Source of the DNA: Histomonas meleagridis
Lineage: Eukaryota > Parabasalia > Tritrichomonadida > Dientamoebidae
DNA: 64,000 bases
Assembly (NCBI GenBank): GCA_020186115.1
Contig: WSYJ01000178.1
Location: 248,001-312,000, forward strand
Direction of reading: 5' to 3'
Position 1 is the first letter of the stretch. The number at the start of each line of letters is the position of its first letter. The notes below the pieces were generated by a model. The model ran no database searches and was not told the DNA's origin. It saw nothing but the letters and a program-made list of their open reading frames with translations. Both the position numbers and the translations under genes were made by a program. Positions 8,413 to 18,484 of the stretch are shown here, piece after piece.

Positions 8413-11400
8413 ATGGTGTTCAAAGAAGGCGAAATAAACTTAATTAGTTTTGCAGAATTTGAACAACCAATCACATACGAATCATGGAAAACATCACGCA
8501 CGAAATTTATTCCAATTTTAGGACAAACATTATTTCAGCGGTCTGAATCAGAAATAAATTCTATATTTGAAAGTTGGTATCAACAAATTCAAAAATCAAT
8601 AACCATTGAACAAACAAAAATTCGTATGAGTGTAATTATGGGATTTTCACTTCTACATTATTTTTTGAAAGACATTGCACAATTAAAGAATTCCATTGGA
8701 ATGATTTATGATTTACTTCGATCTAAAAACAGACTTGTAGCTCAGTCTTCAGCTCAAGTTTTACATTGGCTTGGACATGAATCATCAGATGCAATAAATC
8801 TTTTTAAAGAACCCATTAATTTAGCATTCCAATGGATCCATGATCAAAAATCCAATTACTATTATAATGCGTTAATTATTATCAAGAAAGCCAAACGATT
8901 TCCTGGACTAGAAATAGCACATCTTATTGTCTTAAATCATTCCGAAATCATCGAGTTAGCCTTTTCAGAAGATCGAGAAATCAAACAATTAGCCATTAAC
9001 AATATATCATATGAGTTACATCAATTACCTAATTCACATCCAATTACATTTCAAGTATTATCAGACTCAGTTAAAGCCATCAACCAAAAGATCACATATC
9101 AACTTGAAGGCTCTATTTTAATTCTTAAGCATTTGTTATCATTTAATTCTCAAGTTCTTATACCGCATTTACAAAATCTTTCGAATAAATTATCAGAAAT
9201 TGCATTACTTAATTCCAAAGAAATATCATTAGCAGCTCAAACATTAATGATTGATATTGCTAAAGTTGATTCAACAAAAATTAGTCGTGCATCGATAAAT
9301 CGATTATTTCAAAGTTTTATAACTAAATTTAATAAAAATGATTCATCGGAATTATTTTTTAATGAACAAAAACGCGCAATTAAAACATTTGGAAAACAAA
9401 CTCCATTAAAGTTAATACTTGAAAATGTACAAAAAACAATTCAAACCAAAAATCGAAACTTAACAGAATTTGCATTTGATATTTTAAAGATAATATTTAA
9501 GTTATTTCCAGGCACAACGATTCCAACTAATTTATATATAAATGCTCCAATTAATAAAAGTTATATTCAATGTTTAAAAATCCAAAATTGTATCACAACT
9601 GAAATTAAACAATATTTACGTAATATATTACAACATGGCTTAAATAAAAATTCAAATGCTTATAGTATATCAATATCATTACAATTATCGAAAGCTTTTC
9701 CACTTGAATTATTTGACAATTATGAAAATATGTTCCAAACATTAATACCATTAAAAGAACAATCAGAAGAAAAGATTCGTTGTGAATTAATGGAAACTAT
9801 TTCTATTATACCATTAATAAAAGCGAAACAATTTTTAATAAACTCAGGAATTTATGATCCTGAGAAATCAGTGCGATTAAAAGCTTTAACATTATTAAAG
9901 CCTAGTCAAGAAATATCATTAAATTCGGAGCTTTTATTAGCAATTAAAGATCCATCATTTAAAGTACGACGAACAGTATTAAAATTAATTGGCAAATTAA
10001 TTGAATATAATCCTTATGATTATTCATATTCTATTATTGAATATGTATCAATAATTATTTCATCGATTAGAAATTTATCAGATATGAAATTAATATCAAA
10101 ATATTCATCATTATTACCAATTATAGTTAAATATTTTTGTAATTATATCGAACATTTAATCCCAAATATTATTGATACATGTTTAACATTATTATGTGGA
10201 GAAAATATTAATAATCAAATGGAAATCATTAATATCGATAGTTATAAAGATCCAAATTCATTTTTATTTAATATTGAACAAAAATCAAAAATTGAACCTA
10301 AAAGAACACAAATATTTAAAATGATAATTTCGGAATATTTAAATAATCGTGATATTTGTTTAATTAAAACTATTTCAAGTTTAGGGAATCGTATTTCATC
10401 ATATTTAAATCGAGCATTAGATGCATTTGTACATATATTTTCTACACGGAAAAGTAAAAAAGTATTAACAATAGCAATAAAAAGTTTATCAAATTTATCA
10501 ACAAAAATTGATACAGGTATTAATTTAAGGTTATATAATCAACAATTATTACCCATATTATTAAAATTACTTGTACAAAATCAAAATAATAAAGTATCAA
10601 TTGCTATTATTAAATTATTTGGTACATCATTTGATTTTATAATTCAACCTGAAGATTCACAACAAATTCAAACAGATTGGGATGTAAATTCGAAGTCATT
10701 TTATACTGATTTTACTATTTCACATTTAATTCCATATTTTAATAATCCTACAATACATTTATTTGAAGCTGTTACACGTATATATGATTTAGAATCAAAA
10801 GATTCCGCAAAATTTGTTAACTTAGTAATACCAATGTTTATTAAAGGTATTGATACATTTAGTGATCGATATCGTGATTCATTATTTTCAAGTTTAGAAG
10901 TTATTACACGTGAATGTCAAATAGAATCAACAGAATTCTTAAATGATATCACAAAGATACAATTAAAATATTTAAATCAATTAGGTTCTATTAAATTAGC
11001 GGCTTCTTTATCTTATCATTTATTAAGTAGTTATAAAGAAGGTGCTTCAATATTATATATACCATCAACTAAAAATATATTTAATCCAAATAATAATTAT
11101 ATTAAATATTTATTACAATTTTTGACTTATTCTATTTTATATCAAGATCAATCAATTGAAGCGTATTTATTAACAATTGAAAATAAAATTAAAAATAATT
11201 CTTCTCCTAGAATATATAAATATATAACAGATTCATTAATATGTTTAGTTCAAAACAAAGATTTAACTTCTTTTCAATCAAGACTATTATTTATATGTTA
11301 TCAATTATTATTAAATGAACAATCGAAACAACAAATTATACGATTTATTCCATCATTAATAAAATTTACTCAAATCCCTTTAACTAATATAAAGAATTGG

Positions 11401-14400
11401 GAAACTAAATTTAATATATCATTACCATTTTTATATCAAAATAATATAATTAAACCTAAAGTCCCTAAAATTAAATTATATCATCCAATAATACCATCTA
11501 CGACATTAACGACACAAATATTTTCTGATTTAACTATCCCAGATGAATTAACATTAGGTAAATGGTTAGATAACTTATGTCAAAAAGTTATAAATAATTC
11601 ACCTTCAATGGTTATACGTTCATGTTCAAGTTTTGCTACAACAATTACAGCATTTCGAGAAAAATTATTTCCTATAGCATTTTTAAGTTGTTGGCAACAA
11701 GTTACATTAGAAGAACGTACATATTTTTCACAAATAGTACAAAGTATTATTAATAACTTTCAACATATTGATCCATTTTTTATATCAATCATCGAATTAT
11801 TAGATAGAGCTTCAATGCCATTATTAATTGATGACATAGAATTAGCTAAAGCTTGTGGATCAGGTCCATTAACATTATATTTCTTACAAAGATTATTCAT
11901 GAAGAATCCTAAAGATCCGCAAATCATTGAGAAATTATTAGACTTAAATACTACTATGGGTCGACATGATGCAGCTCATGGTATATTAGTTCATGCTAAA
12001 GGTATTTTAGAAGATTCTAAAACAGCTCTTTGGTGTGAATTATTAAGTGAATGGGATAAAGCATTAAAACTTTATGGGAATAGTAATAAATATATTTCAA
12101 GTAAAATTCGATGTTATTCACATTTAGAAATGTGGGATAAAATAATCGAATTAGAGAATTCTTATGAGAAATGGCCGAATTCACTTAAAGAAGAAAATGC
12201 AAAACATTTCGCTTGGGCTAATTATCATTTAGGTAATTATACAAAAGTATTAAAATATATTTCAGAATTTCATTCTGATTTACATTTAAGTGAAATATTA
12301 TTTTGTGCATTTTTCTCATTAAAAGTTGGTAAATATGAAGAATGTGAAGAATATTTAACAAAAGGATTTAAACTAATTACTAAAGATACAAGTGTATTCG
12401 TAAGTGATGATTCGATTCGATTAAATAAGAATTTACATTATTCTCATGTATTTATTGAATTAAAAGAATCATTAAATATATTAAAAAAAGGTATTGATCA
12501 TACACAAAACTTATTAACAGAAGTATGGAATAAAAGATTAAAAGGTTTCCAACGTAATAGTCAATCATGGATACATTTAATAGCAATTAGATCATTAGTA
12601 TTTACACCTGGCGAATATATTGGCGTTTATCTTAAAATGATTTCAGTATTAAGGAAAGAAAGAAGATGGAACTTAATTGATTCGTATTTTAAAAGATTAT
12701 TTTCTCAATCAATTTTACCTAATGTAGAATTAGCTCAAAGTAAAATACTTTGGGCAATTAATAAGAAAAATGAAGCAATTGATTTACTTCAATCTATACT
12801 TCAATTAATTAATTTACGGAAATCTTCAAATGAAATTGAATTTCATCAAAACTTATTAAAAGTTAATAAAAGTATATTTCCATTATTAATAAAAACATTA
12901 ACAAAACAAGAAACATTTAATAAAGAAATTATTCAAAACAATAATATAAATTTCGATAATTTAACATTAAAAGATTATAAAAAGTTATTAATTAATATTG
13001 ATAATAAAAATTCAATTAAGAAATATTTTGATGAATTATATAAAATCCCAAATTCACATTTAGAATCACGAATTTATTTAACATTAGGTCGTTATCGTTA
13101 TAATCATGATGAACATACATCAAAGAATCTGAAAGAAATTGCACAAATATATGAATTAGGTAAAGTTAGTAATCGAAATGAATATAAAATATGGTTAGGA
13201 TGGGCATATACTAATTCAAGTTTAATTAATGTAATACCTGAGAAAAGTGATATTTATAGTATTAATGCAATTAATGGATATCTTAAAGCTACACAATTAC
13301 GTACATCGAATACATTAGAATATTTATGTCAATTATTTTCGATCTTTTTTAGGATGAAAGATAGTAATTATATTACGAACACATTAATTTCTGATTTAAT
13401 TAAATTACCACCAAATATAATATGTCAAATCATACCACAAATTACAGTACAAATTGCACATCCTGATATATATATTCGACAAGTTGTACATAAAATTTTA
13501 TATAATTTTGGAAAAGAACATTTCCAAGCATTATTTTATCCTTTACGTTTATATAAGTCATGTGATGATATTCAAAAAGTATCAATTGCAAAAGATTTGT
13601 TATTAAATATGGGTAAAAAACATTCGGAGATATCAAACGACGCGGAATTATTTGTCGAAGGAATGTTACGATCAGCAATTTCATGGTTCGAAGAATGGAT
13701 AGTAACATTAGATTGTTCATCACGTTTTTATAAGAATGAAGAATATGATAAAATGGATGAACTATTAGAAAAACAATTTCGGAATTATGATTCACCGAAA
13801 TGTGATTTCGATCGATTATTCATACGATTATATGATCCGATTATTCAACAATGTAAAGCACATTTTCGGACACATAAGAAATATTCATTACGAAAGATGT
13901 GGGATCAATTTAAACATTTATTTGGACTTTTAATTGATCGAGTTAAGAAATTAGAATTAATATTATTACCGAAAGTATCTGAACAACTTGCAACAAAACG
14001 TAATTTTAAAATATCAATTCCTGGTACATATTCAGTCGAACATAAAGTTCCTACATTATATTCGATAGAACCTGCATTACAAGTATTAAGTACACAACAA
14101 CATCCACGTTGTGTATATATGATCTCATCGATAAATGAAAAAGTTAAATTCTTATTAAAAGGTAATGAAGATATTCGATTAGATCAACGTGTAATGCAAT
14201 TTTTCACGTTAATTAATTCATTATTAAAACATAATCGCACTACTAAAGAAGTTAATGGAATGCAAATCACAAAATATGCGATAATTCCATTAGCACCTAA
14301 TGCTGGTTTAATAACTTGGGTAACTGGCGCTGATACATTACATCAAATGATTAATGAACATCGGAATTTATATCATTGTTCACAATCGATTGAGTTAGAG

Positions 14401-15096
14401 ATCATTATGGATATTGTTGGTAAATCGAATCAACAATTAACTACATTACAAAAGTTAGAAACATTTAATTACATTAAAAAGAAATGTAAAGCTTATGAAA
14501 TTCGAGAAATTTTATGGTTAAGATCCAAAAATTCATTTTTATGGATCAAGAAAAATCATAATTTCACAATTACAACTGCGTTAATATCTATGGTTGGTTA
14601 CATTATAGGTTTAGGCGATCGACATCCATCGAATATAATGGTGCAAAGAGAAACTGGAAAAGTTATACACATCGATTTCGGAGATTCTTTCGAGGCAGCT
14701 ATACTTCGGAAAGTTTTCCCCGAGAAAGTACCATTTAGATTAACAAGAATGATAGTGAACGCTTTGGATAATGGTTCAGTCGAAGGAATATTTAGAAAGA
14801 ATTGCGAAGATGTAATGTACGTGTTAAGAGAAAGCAAAGAATCAATCGTAGCTTTGTTGGAGATATTCGTACATGAACCAATAGAAGAGGCGGAAAGATT
14901 CGGAAAGGAAAAGTTGCAAACAATGATCATAGATAGAGTGGGAGAAAAGTTAAATGGTAACGACTGGATGCTCCCGGGCTACGACGAGAATAATATGGAG
15001 CTGAACGTGGAGGAACATGTGGATAAGCTAATACAACAGGCAATGGACCCTTATAGATATGTGTCACATTACGCTGGTTGGTGCCCGTATTGGTAA
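8413..15096 (+). CDS. TOR: TOR kinase (PI3K-related protein kinase)
   Basis: The product is 2227 aa, slightly shorter than typical TOR (about 2450). Residues 1-1000 or so are HEAT-like helical repeats and about 1100-1700 fit a FAT region. An FRB-like segment follows at about 1745-1850 (SAISWFEEWIVTL…CSSRFYK). The kinase domain has a candidate ATP-binding Lys near 1916, GLGDRHPSN near 2067-2075 and HIDFGD near 2086-2091, followed by PEKVPFRLTRM typical of TOR. The FATC ends YAGWCPYW, against YIGWCPFW in other TORs. It senses nutrients and controls growth within TORC complexes. The FRB helix residues SRFY resemble the rapamycin-contact face, so sensitivity is possible but untested. Arg codons change from CGN to AGA in the last 115 codons. 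Confidence 0.95.
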   Translation: MVFKEGEINLISFAEFEQPITYESWKTSRTKFIPILGQTLFQRSESEINSIFESWYQQIQKSITIEQTKIRMSVIMGFSLLHYFLKDIAQLKNSIGMIYDLLRSKNRLVAQSSAQVLHWLGHESSDAINLFKEPINLAFQWIHDQKSNYYYNALIIIKKAKRFPGLEIAHLIVLNHSEIIELAFSEDREIKQLAINNISYELHQLPNSHPITFQVLSDSVKAINQKITYQLEGSILILKHLLSFNSQVLIPHLQNLSNKLSEIALLNSKEISLAAQTLMIDIAKVDSTKISRASINRLFQSFITKFNKNDSSELFFNEQKRAIKTFGKQTPLKLILENVQKTIQTKNRNLTEFAFDILKIIFKLFPGTTIPTNLYINAPINKSYIQCLKIQNCITTEIKQYLRNILQHGLNKNSNAYSISISLQLSKAFPLELFDNYENMFQTLIPLKEQSEEKIRCELMETISIIPLIKAKQFLINSGIYDPEKSVRLKALTLLKPSQEISLNSELLLAIKDPSFKVRRTVLKLIGKLIEYNPYDYSYSIIEYVSIIISSIRNLSDMKLISKYSSLLPIIVKYFCNYIEHLIPNIIDTCLTLLCGENINNQMEIINIDSYKDPNSFLFNIEQKSKIEPKRTQIFKMIISEYLNNRDICLIKTISSLGNRISSYLNRALDAFVHIFSTRKSKKVLTIAIKSLSNLSTKIDTGINLRLYNQQLLPILLKLLVQNQNNKVSIAIIKLFGTSFDFIIQPEDSQQIQTDWDVNSKSFYTDFTISHLIPYFNNPTIHLFEAVTRIYDLESKDSAKFVNLVIPMFIKGIDTFSDRYRDSLFSSLEVITRECQIESTEFLNDITKIQLKYLNQLGSIKLAASLSYHLLSSYKEGASILYIPSTKNIFNPNNNYIKYLLQFLTYSILYQDQSIEAYLLTIENKIKNNSSPRIYKYITDSLICLVQNKDLTSFQSRLLFICYQLLLNEQSKQQIIRFIPSLIKFTQIPLTNIKNWETKFNISLPFLYQNNIIKPKVPKIKLYHPIIPSTTLTTQIFSDLTIPDELTLGKWLDNLCQKVINNSPSMVIRSCSSFATTITAFREKLFPIAFLSCWQQVTLEERTYFSQIVQSIINNFQHIDPFFISIIELLDRASMPLLIDDIELAKACGSGPLTLYFLQRLFMKNPKDPQIIEKLLDLNTTMGRHDAAHGILVHAKGILEDSKTALWCELLSEWDKALKLYGNSNKYISSKIRCYSHLEMWDKIIELENSYEKWPNSLKEENAKHFAWANYHLGNYTKVLKYISEFHSDLHLSEILFCAFFSLKVGKYEECEEYLTKGFKLITKDTSVFVSDDSIRLNKNLHYSHVFIELKESLNILKKGIDHTQNLLTEVWNKRLKGFQRNSQSWIHLIAIRSLVFTPGEYIGVYLKMISVLRKERRWNLIDSYFKRLFSQSILPNVELAQSKILWAINKKNEAIDLLQSILQLINLRKSSNEIEFHQNLLKVNKSIFPLLIKTLTKQETFNKEIIQNNNINFDNLTLKDYKKLLINIDNKNSIKKYFDELYKIPNSHLESRIYLTLGRYRYNHDEHTSKNLKEIAQIYELGKVSNRNEYKIWLGWAYTNSSLINVIPEKSDIYSINAINGYLKATQLRTSNTLEYLCQLFSIFFRMKDSNYITNTLISDLIKLPPNIICQIIPQITVQIAHPDIYIRQVVHKILYNFGKEHFQALFYPLRLYKSCDDIQKVSIAKDLLLNMGKKHSEISNDAELFVEGMLRSAISWFEEWIVTLDCSSRFYKNEEYDKMDELLEKQFRNYDSPKCDFDRLFIRLYDPIIQQCKAHFRTHKKYSLRKMWDQFKHLFGLLIDRVKKLELILLPKVSEQLATKRNFKISIPGTYSVEHKVPTLYSIEPALQVLSTQQHPRCVYMISSINEKVKFLLKGNEDIRLDQRVMQFFTLINSLLKHNRTTKEVNGMQITKYAIIPLAPNAGLITWVTGADTLHQMINEHRNLYHCSQSIELEIIMDIVGKSNQQLTTLQKLETFNYIKKKCKAYEIREILWLRSKNSFLWIKKNHNFTITTALISMVGYIIGLGDRHPSNIMVQRETGKVIHIDFGDSFEAAILRKVFPEKVPFRLTRMIVNALDNGSVEGIFRKNCEDVMYVLRESKESIVALLEIFVHEPIEEAERFGKEKLQTMIIDRVGEKLNGNDWMLPGYDENNMELNVEEHVDKLIQQAMDPYRYVSHYAGWCPYW

Positions 15097-15300
15097 TTAT
15101 TGTTAAAAATAGAGTTTTATACTTTTTTTATTTAAATAAATTAATTATTTGTGAAAAATTAATGAGTACAAATATTTGTTTCTTATCATTTAATTTTTCG
15201 TGAAAAATCAAACCAAAAGTTCATAAGGTTTAAAGAATGTATTAAAATGATTAAAAAAAAAGTTTCAGTGATTTCTTTGTTTTTTTAATATAAATTTTAT
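15097..15300. other. Intergenic, AT-rich
   Basis: This is 3' flank of TOR with no gene. The ankyrin remnant begins at its right end. Confidence 0.5.
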
Positions 15301-15510
15301 GTTCAGGATTATGGGAGAACAGCTTTATTCGGATGCAATAACTTTGAAAGCTGTAGCGCATGTTACTCAATTAAAAAGGGAATTGATGTTAAATTCAAGG
15401 ATAAAAACAGAAATACTGCACTTAAAGAATATACTTATTATGCAACTGCAAAGATATTAACAGAAGCAGTCATTGAGTATCAACAAAAACACCCTAACTT
15501 TACCTGTTAA
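15301..15510 (+). pseudogene. Ankyrin-repeat remnant
   Basis: An uninterrupted frame without an ATG reads QDYGRTALFGC, KKGIDVKFKDKNRNTALKEY and AKILTEAVIEY, ending TAA at 15508-15510. It spans about two ankyrin repeats of the common trichomonad type (GIDVNFKDKNGNTAL). No start or neighbouring repeats remain, so it is a fragment of a lost ankyrin gene. Unlike the arrays at 322 and 26950 it has no 170-nt spacer: KDKNRNTAL is continuous. Confidence 0.7.
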
Positions 15511-15818
15511 ATTAAATTTTCAAAAACCAAAAATATATTTTGTTCATTATTTAATAAAGAAATAGAAATGGATTTCCTCTGTAAAACAAAACATTATTTT
15601 TCTTCAAATATTTCCAAAACTGGTTGAATCAACTTTTTGAATAATTTATTCATTTAAGTAATGATCATTTTGCATTCAATTTTAGAGTTGTCTCGAAGCA
15701 ATTTGACAAATAACCAAGGACAACTTTTTCTCTTTAATAACCGCCAATTTTTGCCACCTTTACTTGTCCATTTTTTACGGCTTGTTTCACTTTTTGCATT
15801 AAACCTCCACACAGCAAA
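15511..15818. other. Intergenic, Arp3 leader
   Basis: No gene is recognised. A stretch at 15661-15818 is open in a second frame, but it shows no family signal and partly overlaps Arp3. CACTTTTTGCATTAAACC lies just before the Arp3 ATG. Confidence 0.4.
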
Positions 15819-17075
15819 ATGTCGATTGACACACCTGTTATCATCGATGTTGGTACTGGCTATACCAAAATGGGCTACTCAACCAACAACCGACCTGACT
15901 ACATCATCCCTACTTTGATTGGAAACAGAGATCTTAAGAATGTTTCCCAAGCACAAATGACAGGAACTGAAGATCTTGATTTCTATATTGGTTATGAAGC
16001 TATCCAAAACCAAACATTATACCCCAACACCAACATCATGAAGCATGGTCAAATCGAAGATTGGGATAAAATTGAACAATTGTGGGAACAATGTCTATTC
16101 AAATATCTTCGTTGCGAACCCGAAGATCACCCCGTTCTCCTTACTGAGCCACCACTCAACTCTCCTGATAATCGTGAATACACTGCTGAAATTATGTTTG
16201 AAACATTCAATGTTCCATACCTTTATATTGGTATGCAAGCTATGTTAGCCATTGCTGCTTCTTGGACCAAAGAAGGTCAACGTTCATCCACTGGATGTGT
16301 TGTTGATTCTGGAGATGGTGTTACCCATATCATTCCAGTAGTTGAAGGTTATCCAATTTCCAATGCTATTCAACACGTTCCTGTTGCCGGTCGTGAAATG
16401 ACTCTTTTCATTGCCGATTTATTAAAAGATCGTGAACCACAAGTTCCACCTGAAGATCGTTTCAATGCAGCTCGTGACATCAAAGAACGTTTCTGCAAAG
16501 TATCCAAACATCCAAGTGTCACATTTGCCATGTTTGATAAGAATCGTTCCAAGTACATCGAAAAGTATCGTGGCGTTTCATCTAAGACTGGTAAGCCATT
16601 TGAATGTGAAGTCGGCTACGAACGTTTCCTTGCACCCGAAGTTTGGTTCTCACCCGAACTCGTCAGCAGTGAATATACCACTCCAATTTCAGTGCTTATT
16701 GATCGTGCCATTCAATTATCACCGATCACTAACCGTATGCAACTTTACAACAACATTGTTTTGTCTGGTGGTTCAACAACATTTAAAGGACTCGCTGGAA
16801 GGTTACAAGGTGACATCCAAGTGTTAGTTGATGAAAGATTAAGAGAAAACGCTGAAAGAGAATCAAAGAGAATCAATAGGAAGATTGAAGCCGGTAAAGT
16901 ACCCGTTAGAATTGTCGAGCATAGAAGACAACAATACGCTGTATGGTACGGTGGCGCTATGTTGGCACAAGGTGGAAAGGCGTTCTTGAATAAGTGCCAT
17001 ACTAAAATGCAATATGATGAGGTGGGACCATCAATTGCCAGAGCAAGTGCAATGTTCGGCGAAAGCGCTGTGTAA
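15819..17075 (+). CDS. ARP3: Actin-related protein 3 (Arp2/3 complex)
   Basis: The 418-aa protein matches Arp3 along its length: VDVGTGYTKMGY-type phosphate loop 1, LLTEPPLNSPDNREYTAEIM, DSGDGVTHIIPVVEGY (phosphate loop 2), GYERFLAPE, NIVLSGGSTTFKGL and YAVWYGGAMLA near the C-terminus, ending GPSIARASAMFG. This length and the Arp3-specific PPLNSPDNREYTAE context set it apart from Arp2 and actin. It forms the barbed-end nucleus of branched actin filaments, used in amoeboid adhesion and endocytosis. Thirteen CGT Arg codons up to 16738 give way to ten AGA/AGG and no CGN after 16799. Confidence 0.96.
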   Translation: MSIDTPVIIDVGTGYTKMGYSTNNRPDYIIPTLIGNRDLKNVSQAQMTGTEDLDFYIGYEAIQNQTLYPNTNIMKHGQIEDWDKIEQLWEQCLFKYLRCEPEDHPVLLTEPPLNSPDNREYTAEIMFETFNVPYLYIGMQAMLAIAASWTKEGQRSSTGCVVDSGDGVTHIIPVVEGYPISNAIQHVPVAGREMTLFIADLLKDREPQVPPEDRFNAARDIKERFCKVSKHPSVTFAMFDKNRSKYIEKYRGVSSKTGKPFECEVGYERFLAPEVWFSPELVSSEYTTPISVLIDRAIQLSPITNRMQLYNNIVLSGGSTTFKGLAGRLQGDIQVLVDERLRENAERESKRINRKIEAGKVPVRIVEHRRQQYAVWYGGAMLAQGGKAFLNKCHTKMQYDEVGPSIARASAMFGESAV

Positions 17076-17267
17076 AGTCATTAAACAGGTTTCCTATGAT
17101 TTTTTTTAAAAAAATTTTGGTGAATCACAACATTAGAAGAAACTGTTTGGTTATGGTTTATGATATCGTGTAATCTATTGGTAATATCAAATGATTTAAT
17201 GAAACATTTTTGGTAGTGAGCATTGTGAAATGTGTTTTATCATTTGTTGATTTGGTTGCAAAACTGA

Positions 17268-17277
17268 TAAACGGTCT
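17268..17277 (+). promoter_or_regulatory. M3-like motif TAAACGGTCT
   Basis: It lies 42 nt upstream of the ATG at 17319 and shares TAAACGGTC with the sites at 6377, 8048 and 47849. Confidence 0.4.
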
Positions 17278-17318
17278 TTAGTCAGGCGAGCACGTTAAAT
17301 AAGTAAACATTTAGTTTC

Positions 17319-17984
17319 ATGAAGAACAATCCAAACTTCCAAAATATGAGATATCAACCAAATGCTATTCCAATTTATCCAACTTATATTTTCTTCCAGC
17401 AACCAATGGGTCCAAAACCTGGTATGATTCCACAACCTTTCTTACAAAATGTTAATCAAGCTAGACCAAATTATGTACCTCAACAGCCTAATCCAAATCC
17501 ACAACAGGTGCAAAAGGTGAATAATATTTCCCCATATCCACAACAGGTGCAAAAGGTGAATAATATTCCCCCAAATCCACAACAGGTGCAAAAGGTGAAT
17601 AATATTTCCCCAAATCCACAACCAATACCACAAAGAGTTGCATCACCAATAAAACAAACGAAACTACATTATACACCAGAAAACATACCAAAAAGCACCT
17701 CAATCACTTTTGGAGATGAGATTACCATACAAAAACCTGAGGCTGAACTTTTACTATTTCCATTTAATTTCGAAAAACCTTTAACTATTGCTGATTCAAT
17801 CAATGCTTTTAAGCAGAAGGTTCATTTTAATGATAGCTGCATGATTAATGCAGATAAATCACAAAGCAATGAAAAAATTTCTCATTTTAGTAATTATTTT
17901 CAGATCCAAAGAGACTACCACAAAATGGATGAATTCAAGAATGACGTTGCTATGGCGTGTGATCTAATTGATAGCGAAAATTAA
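17319..17984 (+). CDS. Pro/Gln/Asn-rich protein with 13-aa repeats, unknown
   Basis: The product is 221 aa. The N-terminal half is rich in Pro, Asn and Gln and contains three near-identical 13-residue repeats (PQQVQKVNNISPN). The C-terminal half (about 115-221) is more ordinary and acidic/helical, with FNFEKPLTIADSINAFKQKV, and shows no domain I recognise. There is no signal peptide or span, so it is likely cytosolic or nuclear. The low-complexity repeat region suggests a disordered binding segment. The start follows the M3-like element by 42 nt. Confidence 0.6.
   Translation: MKNNPNFQNMRYQPNAIPIYPTYIFFQQPMGPKPGMIPQPFLQNVNQARPNYVPQQPNPNPQQVQKVNNISPYPQQVQKVNNIPPNPQQVQKVNNISPNPQPIPQRVASPIKQTKLHYTPENIPKSTSITFGDEITIQKPEAELLLFPFNFEKPLTIADSINAFKQKVHFNDSCMINADKSQSNEKISHFSNYFQIQRDYHKMDEFKNDVAMACDLIDSEN
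17499..17615 (+). repeat. Three tandem 39-bp repeats
   Basis: Three 39-nt copies beginning CCACAACAGGTGCAAAAGG differ at only a few bases, for example TTTCCCC versus TTCCCCC. They encode PQQVQKVNNISPN. Near-identity at the DNA level implies recent expansion. Confidence 0.85.
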
Positions 17985-18484
17985 TATTTTTGGAATCCAA
18001 ATTTGTGTGTATTTAAAATTTTAAATGACCTCATAGAATATTTTGAATGAATATCACAAAAGTTGCGTCGCATATTAAATACCCTTGTTAATGTATGAAC
18101 TATTTTTTTTTATGTAGATACATAAGATGAGATTTTATAAATGTATAGTTCCTGTTTTAATTAAAAAATATTATTTTTGGCATACAGCTTTTGCCTGTTA
18201 TTTGATTTGTAACAGAAATAAATATTTTTTGTCAAATAAAATTTTAATTAATTTTGTAAAGAGAAAAAACACAAACATTGAAATGAAGCTCTTTACTCAG
18301 TGTTTGTCTTTAAATCATTACAAGCAATAAATAATGTATTTTCTCAGCAAAACCTGTTTTTTTGCTACAATTTACCGTTCAAATCATATTCAAAATATTG
18401 TATGAGATGTATCAATCCCTTTTTTGACAAAATTCAATTGAATTACAAATTAAACCGCCGCAATTGTTTTGCAACGATATTCTA
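17985..18484. other. Intergenic, no supported gene
   Basis: This is AT-rich DNA. A 67-codon ATG frame at 18127-18330 has no family signal and low complexity, so I do not call it. AAACCGCCGC at about 18452 resembles an inverted M3-type site ahead of the next gene. Confidence 0.4.

Noticed and set aside
17442-17703. Two minus-strand frames with repeated LLWIWGNIIHLL / PFAPVVDLGKYYS
   Set aside because: They are antisense of the three 39-bp repeats in the 17319 gene, with no family signal.
18127-18330. 67-codon ATG frame as a gene
   Set aside because: AT-rich, low-complexity, no signal peptide, domain or repeat, and codon content is like the flanking intergenic DNA.
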